Position numbers and translations under genes: made by a program
In this document: positions 1-8,211 of the stretch, piece by piece
Layout of the letters: each line of letters starts with the position of its first letter
Numbering within the stretch: the first letter of the stretch is position 1
Assembly: GCF_000244755.1 (NCBI RefSeq)
Contig: NZ_AHOO02000013.1
Coordinates: 489,149-553,148, forward strand
DNA from: Leptospira licerasiae serovar Varillal str. VAR 010
Lineage (GTDB): Bacteria; Spirochaetota; Leptospiria; Leptospirales; Leptospiraceae
Length of the DNA stretch: 64,000 bases
Direction: 5' to 3'
The notes under the pieces: generated by a model
Database searches by the model: none
The model's input: only the letters and a program-made list of their open reading frames with translations
What the model was told of the DNA's origin: nothing

Positions 1-2289
1 GAGACGATCGAAACTTCTGAGATCCTGGGGCTCATGGAGTTAAAAGAAGAAGGCCTGTTCGAAGGCGGTAACTTTAAAGAGAGTTCTTTTGAAAAAGATA
101 AGGAAGTCATCCAAGCATACCTAAGAAGTAAAGGCTACTTGGATTCAGAATTGATCCGAGAAGGTACCAACTGGGAGATCCATTGGGAAAACGCGGAAAA
201 GAAAAATAGAAGGGTGATCATAGTCAATATCAAACTCTACGAGGGACAGGTGTATTACTTTAACGGATATACCGTTTCTCACGATATGACTACGGATGGG
301 GACGGTAGACCGATTTTCTTGAACAAAGAGAATAACCCGCCTGAAACTCCTAAGGATAAATTAAAACCTCTATTCACGATCCCTGAGATCGAAAAATCCT
401 TGGATTATAGCGCCAAAGATGCGGGAGAAGTTTTCGACGAAACTGTATTTTCCAGAGACAGGGCCACAGTAAACGAACTCTACGGTTCCAAGGGTCATAT
501 TTTCGCCCAGGTAATTCCAAGAAGAAAGATCGTCTCTTTGGATTCTGAAAGTTTGGAATATTACGAAAATTGTACATCCAGAAGAACTGAGTTGGAAAAA
601 AAATCCTGCGAAGAAGAATACAAACAATTAAATATCCGCAAATTAAGAGAAATTTATAGGGATAATCCCGAACTGAGAGGGCGTAAATTCGTTCACGTGG
701 ACTTTACCATTCGTGAAAACAATCTTGCTCAGATCGAAAACGTAATCATCAAAGGGAATAAAAAAACACAGGACAAGGTGATCCGCAGGGAGTTACTTTT
801 CAAACCGGGAGATTTATTCGATTCCAGTTTGGTAAACCGCTCTAGGGAAAGGATCTTTAACCTAGGTTACTTCAAAGAAGTAAACTTTAATATGAGACCC
901 GGTTCGGACGATACAAAGATGAACCTTGTCATCGAAGTCTTAGAACAACCTACCGGAACGGTTTCCATGGGTGGCGGTTACGGGACCATCACAGGATTTA
1001 CCATTTTTACGGAAATAGGTGAAAACAACTTAAACGGGACCGGACAAAAAGTTTCAGGGCGTTTGGAGTTTGGACCCTATCGTAGATCCTTCCAGATCTC
1101 TTGGACTGAACCTTGGATGTACGATACTCCTTGGTCTTTATCACTTTCCATGTTCTACTTCTCAAGAACGATATTCTTGGGTTCCACTTCTACGATCTCC
1201 ATTTCGGATAGTACAACCGCTCCTACGGTAGAAAATGCGACCTATGATAACAACGGTTTGGGAGTCACCATGGGAGTGGCTCATAGGCTCGGGACCAACT
1301 GGACACACTTCCATAGGTACACTCCTGCATTCTATTCTTATTCCAACCCGACTGCGCTCGTGTCAGATGCGGTTTTGGCTAACGTAAGAAGAGGGTGGCA
1401 GTTCCGTTCTCAGGTCACGAACGGCCTCGCTTATGATATCCGTGACAACGTATTTGCACCTACTCGAGGTTATGATCTTCTTTTCCAGGTAGATAACGTC
1501 GGGCAGTATTTGGGCGGGTCTTCCCACTTCGACCAATATAGGATCTTAGCGGAATATTATCATACTTGGTTCGATTTTACTTTCGGAGGTTTGATCCGAA
1601 ACAACGCTCTTCGTAGATGGAGAGTTGTTCAGGAATTTAGGACCTCGGACACTTTTATTTTCCAAAGGTCTCCTGCGGGAGGCTCTCATAACCAAGACCC
1701 GGTCCAGGACCCTTATATTCGTCCTCAGGATTTGCTCATCATAGGGGGATACGAGTCCTTAAGAGGTTGGTATTATAACGATCAAAAGTATCCTGTAGAA
1801 TGGAGAGACGGTGCTCAACATCGTATTCTTTTCGATACTGAGATCCGTATTCCGATTGAGCCGAGCTTGCTCTGGCTCGTAGTCTTCTTGGACGGAGGAG
1901 CGCTTTACGAACAGGTGAACCGCGCCACAGGAACTAAAAAAGATTATTTCGAATCTTACGATAAGAATAAAGCGGATCAGATTGCGGCAAACCCGATCGG
2001 ATGGTACATCCAAAACAATTTCAATTTGCAAAATGGACGAAAGGCGGACGTAACCTACGACGAATTGAATAACCCGGGAAGATTGATCCTGTCCTCGGAT
2101 AACGTTGCGATGGATAGAATGAGATACTCTTGGGGCGTGGGTTTAAGGGTCCAAATCCCGGTTCTACCTCTACGTATTTACTTCGCTCAAAAGTTAAAAC
2201 CTACCGGAAATTTCTGGGCACCGTTCGAGAGATACGAATCTGATAATGCATTCCAGTTCGTATTCGGTATCGGTGACTACCGATTCTAA
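1..2289 (+). CDS. bamA: BamA/Omp85 outer-membrane assembly protein, 5' end outside window
   Basis: Central component of the beta-barrel assembly machinery, which inserts outer-membrane proteins. The reading frame is open from base 1, so the start lies upstream and the ATG at 34 is probably internal. What is visible is the later POTRA repeats followed by a C-terminal Omp85 barrel. The barrel carries GGYESLRGW (about 1750-1775), matching the conserved L6 (V/I/L)RG(F/W) motif, and the protein ends in Phe, as usual for barrels. A charged stretch with two cysteines (about 535-690) interrupts the POTRA region. It lies 12 nt upstream of the helicase gene and is probably co-transcribed with it. Another Omp85 member is possible, but POTRA plus barrel fits BamA best. 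Confidence 0.9.
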   Translation, partial: ETIETSEILGLMELKEEGLFEGGNFKESSFEKDKEVIQAYLRSKGYLDSELIREGTNWEIHWENAEKKNRRVIIVNIKLYEGQVYYFNGYTVSHDMTTDGDGRPIFLNKENNPPETPKDKLKPLFTIPEIEKSLDYSAKDAGEVFDETVFSRDRATVNELYGSKGHIFAQVIPRRKIVSLDSESLEYYENCTSRRTELEKKSCEEEYKQLNIRKLREIYRDNPELRGRKFVHVDFTIRENNLAQIENVIIKGNKKTQDKVIRRELLFKPGDLFDSSLVNRSRERIFNLGYFKEVNFNMRPGSDDTKMNLVIEVLEQPTGTVSMGGGYGTITGFTIFTEIGENNLNGTGQKVSGRLEFGPYRRSFQISWTEPWMYDTPWSLSLSMFYFSRTIFLGSTSTISISDSTTAPTVENATYDNNGLGVTMGVAHRLGTNWTHFHRYTPAFYSYSNPTALVSDAVLANVRRGWQFRSQVTNGLAYDIRDNVFAPTRGYDLLFQVDNVGQYLGGSSHFDQYRILAEYYHTWFDFTFGGLIRNNALRRWRVVQEFRTSDTFIFQRSPAGGSHNQDPVQDPYIRPQDLLIIGGYESLRGWYYNDQKYPVEWRDGAQHRILFDTEIRIPIEPSLLWLVVFLDGGALYEQVNRATGTKKDYFESYDKNKADQIAANPIGWYIQNNFNLQNGRKADVTYDELNNPGRLILSSDNVAMDRMRYSWGVGLRVQIPVLPLRIYFAQKLKPTGNFWAPFERYESDNAFQFVFGIGDYRF

Positions 2290-2301
2290 GGAGTTTTTGC
2301 T

Positions 2302-4512
2302 TTGTCAGTTGATCTAGTGCAAGGCTTGAACGAACCCCAAAAAGCCGCGGTCGAAAGATTAGAAGGTCCGGTCCTGATCTTGGCTGGAGCCGGTTCTGGA
2401 AAAACTAGAGTAATCACTCACAGGATCGCAAACCTGATTCTGAACAAAAAAACGGATTCCATCTGTGCTCTGACTTTTACCAATAAAGCAGCTGCGGAAA
2501 TGTTAGAGAGGGTTGCAAAACTTGTGCCTTCCATTCCTTGGAATGTCCAGATCAAAACATTCCACTCTCTTTGTTTGTATATTTTGAGAAGAGAGACTTC
2601 TTACCTTGGAATGCCTTCCGGATTTACGGTTTATGATTCCGTATTACAGGAATCCTTAATTAAGCAAGTGATCAAGGATCTACACGAAGATCCAAAACAA
2701 TACAAACCTTCTTCTTTGACCGGGATCTTTTCCTCTTGGAAGGATGGACTTTCCGATTCCGATTCTTATATCCGGAAAGAGAATTTTTCACATAGATCCC
2801 AGATGATCTCTAATATTTACGAAGAATATGAAAAGCGTAAGAAAAAGAACCAAGCCCTGGATTTTGGAGACCTGATCCAAAAAACCGTAGAATTATTCAG
2901 AGAGAATCCGAGTGTCCTAAAGTCGTACCAAGATAGATGGAATTATATCATGGTAGACGAGTACCAGGATACGAATAAAGCGCAATATACTTTGGTACGT
3001 ATGCTTTCCGGAGATAGAGGAAATCTTTGCGTAGTAGGGGACGACGACCAGTCCATCTATTCGTGGAGAGGAGCCGATATTTCGAATATTCTGAATTTCG
3101 AAAGTGATTTTCCGAATGCGTATGTGGTTAAGCTCGAAGAAAATTATCGTTCTACTTCCAGGATCATCCGGGCCGCTTCCAAAGTAATCGCAAATAATAG
3201 CGGAAGAAAAGAAAAGGAATTATTCACAAATAACGAATTGGGAGAGCCGATCGGCGTTTCTCAATTCGAGAATGAAACGGAAGAAGCTTACGATATAGTA
3301 AAAAAGATCAGGGCAGGTGCAGCTAGAGGAGCCGAATATAAGGATTTTGCGATCTTCTACAGGACAAACGCTCAATCCAGATATTTTGAAGAGGGACTTA
3401 GATCTTCCGGTATCCCGTATAAAATTTTCGGCGGTTTTAGGTTCTTTGATCGGGCAGAGATCAAGGACATGATCGCATATTTAAACGTAGTCGCGAATCC
3501 TATGGATTCCAATTCTTTATTAAGAATTGTGAATACACCTCCTCGCGGAATAGGCGAGGCAAGTATAGAAAAGATCCGTAAATTCTCCTTGGATCGTGGA
3601 ATTTCTTTTTTGGAAGCGATAGGGCATCCTGATCTTCCCTTAAAAAAAGCAAGTTTAGGAAAGGCGAAAGAGCTCTATCATTTATTCGAGGATTTGATCG
3701 ATCGAAAAGAAAAAGGAGAGCTTCCTTCTAAGATCGCATTGGAGATCGTAGGACGATCCGGTTGGATCGATTATATGGAAAGAGACGCTCATGACGAGGA
3801 AGCAGTCTCCAAAGTGGAGAACGTCAGGGAGTTTGTGAATTCTATCGAAGAATATGAATCAAGGGAAGATTCTCCTAACCTAGAAGAATATCTGAATCAG
3901 ATCAGTCTTCTTACTTCGGAGGAGGATTCTGCACAACTCACTGACTACGTTCATCTGATGACCGTTCACAACGCAAAAGGACTGGAGTTCCCCACAGTAT
4001 TTCTGACCGGTTTGGAAGAAGGGACCTTCCCTCATGCAATGAGCATGGAAGAACCGAACGGAGAGGAAGAAGAAAGAAGGCTTTTTTACGTAGCTTTGAC
4101 CCGAGCCAGAGTAAAATTATATCTGAGCTATTCCAGGACATCCCGAAAATTCGGGAAAGTAGAGGATCGGATTCCATCCCACTTTCTTCCGGAAATCCCG
4201 TCGGAATGTTTTGGGGAAGAAGGTATTCTTGCCCAAAAGGGAGTTCGTAGACCTTCGGGGCCTCCGACTGCTTCTTCTGGAGCATACAAAATCCCGGAAG
4301 GTCCGAGAGAAATCCAAAGGGATGCAGGTACTTCTAAACCTCTGGGCGAAGAAGCCGATATCCGGGAAGGAGACAGGGTCAAACACGCCCAATTTGGCCT
4401 AGGACAGGTGATTTCCGTCCAGGGGACAGGCAAAAACCGTAAGGTAAAAATCAAATTCGGGAGCCTGGAGAAGAACTTTTTCCTTGCGTATACTCCCTTA
4501 GAGAAATTATAA
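2302..4512 (+). CDS. pcrA: ATP-dependent DNA helicase, UvrD/PcrA type (SF1A)
   Basis: A 3'-5' DNA helicase for repair and replication-fork maintenance. The start is TTG at 2302, preceded by an AAGGAG site that overlaps the bamA stop. The full SF1 motif set is visible: Walker A AGAGSGKT (residues 28-35), DEYQDTN (motif II), GDDDQSIYSWRGA (III), EENYRST (IV), TVHNAKGLEFPTVF (V) and VALTRAR (VI). The C-terminus has the basic Tudor-like tail typical of PcrA/UvrD (EGDRVKHAQFGLGQV). At 736 aa it has the usual family length. UvrD, PcrA and Rep cannot be fully separated by eye; the tail favours PcrA/UvrD. Confidence 0.93.
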   Translation: MSVDLVQGLNEPQKAAVERLEGPVLILAGAGSGKTRVITHRIANLILNKKTDSICALTFTNKAAAEMLERVAKLVPSIPWNVQIKTFHSLCLYILRRETSYLGMPSGFTVYDSVLQESLIKQVIKDLHEDPKQYKPSSLTGIFSSWKDGLSDSDSYIRKENFSHRSQMISNIYEEYEKRKKKNQALDFGDLIQKTVELFRENPSVLKSYQDRWNYIMVDEYQDTNKAQYTLVRMLSGDRGNLCVVGDDDQSIYSWRGADISNILNFESDFPNAYVVKLEENYRSTSRIIRAASKVIANNSGRKEKELFTNNELGEPIGVSQFENETEEAYDIVKKIRAGAARGAEYKDFAIFYRTNAQSRYFEEGLRSSGIPYKIFGGFRFFDRAEIKDMIAYLNVVANPMDSNSLLRIVNTPPRGIGEASIEKIRKFSLDRGISFLEAIGHPDLPLKKASLGKAKELYHLFEDLIDRKEKGELPSKIALEIVGRSGWIDYMERDAHDEEAVSKVENVREFVNSIEEYESREDSPNLEEYLNQISLLTSEEDSAQLTDYVHLMTVHNAKGLEFPTVFLTGLEEGTFPHAMSMEEPNGEEEERRLFYVALTRARVKLYLSYSRTSRKFGKVEDRIPSHFLPEIPSECFGEEGILAQKGVRRPSGPPTASSGAYKIPEGPREIQRDAGTSKPLGEEADIREGDRVKHAQFGLGQVISVQGTGKNRKVKIKFGSLEKNFFLAYTPLEKL

Positions 4513-4571
4513 CGAGGGGGAAAGTTCACCCCCTAAAATACCGATATTATTCATAGGACATAGGAGAAACA

Positions 4572-5012
4572 ATGAAACGGATCGTAATACTAACCCTGGC
4601 TATCTGCCTGGGGACCCCATTGTTTGCTGGAAAAGTCAGCGGTTTAGTAGAAGAATTTAATAAAGTAGAAGAATTTAATAAGAATCGAAAAGTTTCCGAT
4701 GCCGCTAAAAAAGCGACCCTGGAAAAAAATCTTCTCTCCGCTTTAAAATACAGCCTTCATCGTAAATACCTGGATTATAAGGAATACACAAAGGATCTAA
4801 AAGCGGATTCCATTTCTTACGAACCTCAAAAGGGAACCTTTGGAGTATACGTAAAATATAAAACCTATATCGTATTTTATAGTTATCTAATGGATCCGGA
4901 AATTTATCTCCAAACTCCTATCAACGAAGTGTTCTATGTTCGTCCTGATAATTTGGATGAAGAACCTCATAAGGAAGATAAACAACCGGCTCAGCCAACT
5001 ACCGGAAAATAA
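4572..5012 (+). CDS. Small exported protein of unknown function
   Basis: I do not recognise this 146-aa protein. It begins with a clear Sec signal peptide (MKRIVILTLAICLGTPLFAG, cleavage near residue 20), and a good ribosome-binding site (ATAGGAGAAACA) precedes the ATG. The mature part starts with a perfect duplication of VEEFNK, then a Lys- and Tyr-rich region and an acidic, Pro-rich tail. No Cys lies at the signal end, so it is probably periplasmic rather than a lipoprotein. It sits 9 nt upstream of the CysQ-like gene and may share its transcript. Confidence 0.7.
   Translation: MKRIVILTLAICLGTPLFAGKVSGLVEEFNKVEEFNKNRKVSDAAKKATLEKNLLSALKYSLHRKYLDYKEYTKDLKADSISYEPQKGTFGVYVKYKTYIVFYSYLMDPEIYLQTPINEVFYVRPDNLDEEPHKEDKQPAQPTTGK
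4647..4682 (+). repeat. In-frame 18-bp tandem duplication
   Basis: Two adjacent copies of gtagaagaatttaataa(a/g) at 4647-4664 and 4665-4682 encode VEEFNK twice, just after the signal peptide of the small exported protein. It looks like a recent slippage or duplication event; only the last base differs between copies. Confidence 0.9.
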
Positions 5013-5021
5013 TTTCTTTTC

Positions 5022-5873
5022 ATGCAATTTCCGGAAGAAGCGGAATTAGTTTCTAAACTTGTTCTGGAAGCCGCAGATCGGATCTTTTCCATCTATGGAA
5101 CGAATTTCCATGTGATGGAAAAATCCAAAGGTGACCCTCTCACAGAAGCAGACCTGCAAGCTAACGAGATCATCGCAGGCGGCATTCGCAGTATATTAAA
5201 AGACAAAGTTTATTCCGAAGAAGATTCGGATTTTTCCCATTCTTCTCTTGGGAAAGAAAGAGTCTGGATCTTAGATCCGATCGACGGTACAAGAGAATTT
5301 GTAGCCAAAAATCCTGAATTTGCGATCAGCCTCGGGCTTTTAGAAGAAGGTAAACCTGTTTTCGGAATTGTGATGAATCCCGCAACAGGCGAATTTTTTT
5401 GGGGAGCGGAAGGTAAGGGTTCATATTACACAATCTTAAAGTTTCCTTATGTCGAAAATCGGATCGATTGGAAGGACACTTTTTATCTCCAAAAATCCGA
5501 GTCTTCCCAACCTCCCAAAATTTTAGTTTCTATTTCCGAAACAAAAGCCGGACTTTTCAAAAAACTAAATTATGGAAATGATTTCGTACTGGAACCAAAA
5601 GGATCCATAGCTTATAAATTGGCGCTTGTCGCAGTTGGAAAATATCCTTTAACACTTTCTCTCCGACCTAAAAACGATTGGGACGTGGCAGGTGGGATTG
5701 CAATTCTAAGGGCTTCCCTAGGAAAGGATCTGGAAATCCGTTCCGGTAAAGATTATCCATTCTTAACTTCTAAATTAGGGATAGGTTTGCTCGCCGGGGA
5801 ATCGGAACTTGTGGATCAATTCTGGGAAAAGTTTAAAACTTCCCTCCAAGCTTCCGTAAGAGATCGTTGGTAA
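5022..5873 (+). CDS. cysQ: Inositol monophosphatase-superfamily phosphatase, CysQ-like
   Basis: Member of the Mg-dependent, Li-sensitive phosphatase superfamily. The likely reaction is hydrolysis of 3'-phosphoadenosine 5'-phosphate (PAP) to AMP, which recycles the by-product of sulfate activation and sulfotransfer. Metal-binding motifs are present in order: DPLTEAD (residues 38-44), SEED (65-68), DPIDGTREF (85-93) and, near the C-terminus, WDVAGG. The DPLTEAD block and the long segment between motifs fit CysQ better than SuhB. At 283 aa it is slightly long for the family. The substrate is inferred; inositol phosphate or fructose bisphosphate remain possible. Confidence 0.8.
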   Translation: MQFPEEAELVSKLVLEAADRIFSIYGTNFHVMEKSKGDPLTEADLQANEIIAGGIRSILKDKVYSEEDSDFSHSSLGKERVWILDPIDGTREFVAKNPEFAISLGLLEEGKPVFGIVMNPATGEFFWGAEGKGSYYTILKFPYVENRIDWKDTFYLQKSESSQPPKILVSISETKAGLFKKLNYGNDFVLEPKGSIAYKLALVAVGKYPLTLSLRPKNDWDVAGGIAILRASLGKDLEIRSGKDYPFLTSKLGIGLLAGESELVDQFWEKFKTSLQASVRDRW

Positions 5874-5902
5874 ATCAATCTTAGAAAAGGGCCGTTCTTC
5901 CT

Positions 5903-7039
5903 TTGACTAATCTAAACGAAAAGAAATACAAGATCGCCTTGGACGCAAGGCCTTTATCCACGCCCGTATCAGGAGTCGGTAGATTGATCGAATCCATTCT
6001 AAAGGGTTTCGAAAAAGATTCCAATTTTGAATTTTATCTTTTTTCTCACCGACCGATCCACGAAGGTTATTCTGATCTATTCAAAAATCCGAATATTAAA
6101 CCTGTGATTGGGCAGGGTCTATTCTCTGTAAAGGGTGGCATTTACTTTGCATTCTACCTTCCTTTCCAATTGAGAAAGTATGAGATCGATCTGTTTTGGG
6201 GAACTCAGCAAGTATTCCCTCTTTTCTTACACAAGAATATCCCCGGAGTGTTGACCTATCACGATTTTGTGGCGTATCGATTTCCGGAAACAATGAGGCC
6301 GATCGCAAGATTCCAGCAGCTATTTTATTTAAGAAGGAGTATCCAAAGAGCTGATTTTATTCTGGCTAACTCAGAATTCACCGCCTCCGAGATCTTAAAG
6401 TATTCTTCTTTTTCCAAAGATAAGATCCAAGTCATCTATCCAGGTTACGATCCTAAGGAGATCCGAAAGATCAAAACTCCTCCTACAGAAAGGATCTCTG
6501 AACTTCCTAAAAAATTTTTTCTAACGGTGTCCACTTTAGAACCGAGAAAAAATTTCGGAACACTTCTAAACGCGTATCAAGAAGCCAGAAAGGAAAAATC
6601 GGATCTGGTTTGGGTCCATGCAGGTAAGGAAGGTTGGGAATCTCCGGAGTTTTTGGAAAAATTCAAAGACTTATCCGTATCCGGAGAGCTATACTGGTTT
6701 GATTTCGTGACGGAAGAAGAGCTGAAATATCTATATTCTCAGGCGAACCTTTTTATTTTTCCATCCATCTACGAAGGGTTTGGGATCCCACTTTTAGAAG
6801 CGCTTGCATATTCTCTGCCTTGTATCGTTTCCGATCTAGAAGTATTCAGGGAAATAGGAAAAAAATCCTGTAAATATATTTCTCCGGAATCACCCGAAGA
6901 TTGGAAAAATGCAATTTTGGATTTTCAAAAGAGGAAGTTTAAGTTTGTAAAGGCGGATCTAGCAAGATTCGAGAGAAAAAAGTCCGCATCGATCGTGAAA
7001 ATGATCTTCAGAGATCTAGTTTCCGCTAAAAGATCCTAA
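5903..7039 (+). CDS. Glycosyltransferase family 4
   Basis: A retaining GT-B glycosyltransferase that probably builds a surface polysaccharide or LPS. The N-terminal Rossmann domain carries RPLSTPVSGVGR. The C-terminal domain has LTVSTLEPRKNFGTLL, followed by the family E-x7-E signature in SIYEGFGIPLLEALAYSLP. The start is a TTG, about 10 nt after a purine-rich AGAAAAGGG stretch. The last 24 bases overlap the 3' end of a convergent gene on the other strand. Donor and acceptor cannot be deduced. Confidence 0.85.
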   Translation: MTNLNEKKYKIALDARPLSTPVSGVGRLIESILKGFEKDSNFEFYLFSHRPIHEGYSDLFKNPNIKPVIGQGLFSVKGGIYFAFYLPFQLRKYEIDLFWGTQQVFPLFLHKNIPGVLTYHDFVAYRFPETMRPIARFQQLFYLRRSIQRADFILANSEFTASEILKYSSFSKDKIQVIYPGYDPKEIRKIKTPPTERISELPKKFFLTVSTLEPRKNFGTLLNAYQEARKEKSDLVWVHAGKEGWESPEFLEKFKDLSVSGELYWFDFVTEEELKYLYSQANLFIFPSIYEGFGIPLLEALAYSLPCIVSDLEVFREIGKKSCKYISPESPEDWKNAILDFQKRKFKFVKADLARFERKKSASIVKMIFRDLVSAKRS

Positions 7040-7435
7040 TATCTTTTGTAAAAAAGACTTTTTACCTACCTCTATCGTTCCTGAAAAAATAATGTCGGTA
7101 GAGGATTTCCAATGGATATGTATCCGATTTATATCCAAGGCCTGGAAATAAATTTGTTCGGTCGGACTTACGTTCCAAACGAATAGATCTTCTTTTCTTG
7201 TCCAAGATCGGTCAGTCCAATCTGTACAGATCCTTTCTATAGTTTTGCCGGATCTTAATTGTAGGATGAATCCTTTTTTGGGATCTAAAAATGCCAAGAG
7301 GATCGGGGGTTTGGCTGATCCTTCGGGGGCTCCTGAATCAAAATGGATCCCTTCTCCTTGGAACCTTCTTCCTTCCAAATAAGATCGGAATTCTGCAAAT
7401 TGGAAATAGTAATTGTAGATCCTGGTTTCTTCCAA
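7016..7435 (-). CDS. Hypothetical protein, convergent with the GT4 gene
   Basis: A protein of at least 139 aa that I do not recognise. It is aromatic-rich, has no signal peptide or membrane segment, and ends in a basic tail (KSFLQKILGSFSGN). The start is uncertain: the TTG at 7435 has no clear ribosome-binding site and the frame stays open some way upstream. It overlaps the GT4 gene tail-to-tail by 24 nt. Coding is supported by length and by the absence of a better frame in the interval. A regulatory or binding role would be a guess. Confidence 0.55.
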   Translation of the reverse strand: MEETRIYNYYFQFAEFRSYLEGRRFQGEGIHFDSGAPEGSAKPPILLAFLDPKKGFILQLRSGKTIERICTDWTDRSWTRKEDLFVWNVSPTEQIYFQALDINRIHIHWKSSTDIIFSGTIEVGKKSFLQKILGSFSGN

Positions 7436-7537
7436 GGTTGAAAACCTTGTACAAGTTTTTGATCTCCGCTCTTTAAAGCAAGGTAGAATTGGTAGTAAAT
7501 GACTTGTAGCTTTGATTCTTATTTGTACTCTGGAAGT

Positions 7538-8044
7538 ATGGTTTTTAGAAAAGCCTGGTCTGTTTTCCTTCTTCTTTTTTTTATTTTATTCTTAAACGAT
7601 TGTAGATCGGACGAGCAACCGTTGCTCTACCAGGTGACCCTTCAAGATTGGGATGGGAATTCCCATAAGTTTTCGGAAGACAAGGGTAAGTTAGTGGTCT
7701 TGGATTTTTGGGCGAGCTGGTGTGAACCTTGTAAAAAAGCGGTGCCTGTAGTCGAAAAACTGAGAGAAAAATTGAAAGATTCTCCTGCAGTCGTATTAGG
7801 CGTGAATACGGAAGACGATCTAAGTTTAGAAGAGATTAAAAAAGCTGCTTCCGAATTCGGAATGTTATACCCGAGTCTTTTGGACCCGAAATGGGAACTT
7901 GTGACTCCTCTTAAAATAGAAGGGCAGCCCGCATTATTCGTATTTAGCAAATCCGGAAAGAAACTTCATTCCCAATACGGAATTTCAGAGAAAGATCTAC
8001 CAATATTGGCCGGAAGACTAAAAAACTGGCTCGAATCCCCTTAA
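7538..8044 (+). CDS. TlpA-like thioredoxin-fold lipoprotein
   Basis: An extracytoplasmic thiol-disulfide oxidoreductase or redoxin, probably a disulfide reductase in the periplasm or a partner in cytochrome c maturation. From the ATG at 7538 there is a basic start (R4, K5), a hydrophobic stretch and a candidate lipidated Cys22 (FLNDC). Asp just before the Cys is unusual but tolerated by relaxed spirochaetal lipoboxes. The redox site is WCEPC in [16 protein letters not shown], followed by the cis-Pro region (GQPALFVF). An upstream in-frame ATG at 7499 gives 13 more residues but a worse signal peptide. Confidence 0.82.
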   Translation: MVFRKAWSVFLLLFFILFLNDCRSDEQPLLYQVTLQDWDGNSHKFSEDKGKLVVLDFWASWCEPCKKAVPVVEKLREKLKDSPAVVLGVNTEDDLSLEEIKKAASEFGMLYPSLLDPKWELVTPLKIEGQPALFVFSKSGKKLHSQYGISEKDLPILAGRLKNWLESP

Positions 8045-8211
8045 AATCGGGTTTTATCCATAACGACCGTGTAACAAAAAACCAAACTCAGACTCGTTTT
8101 AAAAAAAAGGATTTATCTTTCAGCATTTCCTTGGAATCTGGAATCAGATCACCGGTAGGTGCTGCCGGACATCATCCATCTTTCCAATTCATTTCAGGAG
8201 AATTTCCATTC

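Noticed and set aside
4515..4534. Hairpin aggggg/ccccct after the helicase gene, as a terminator
   Set aside because: The stem is only six pairs and no T-run follows. The next gene starts close by, so termination here is not supported.
8131..8211. Upstream extension of the acyl-CoA synthetase from a TTG at 8131
   Set aside because: The added residues do not resemble the family, and ATG 8212 has a ribosome-binding site and starts like the paralogue at 47789.
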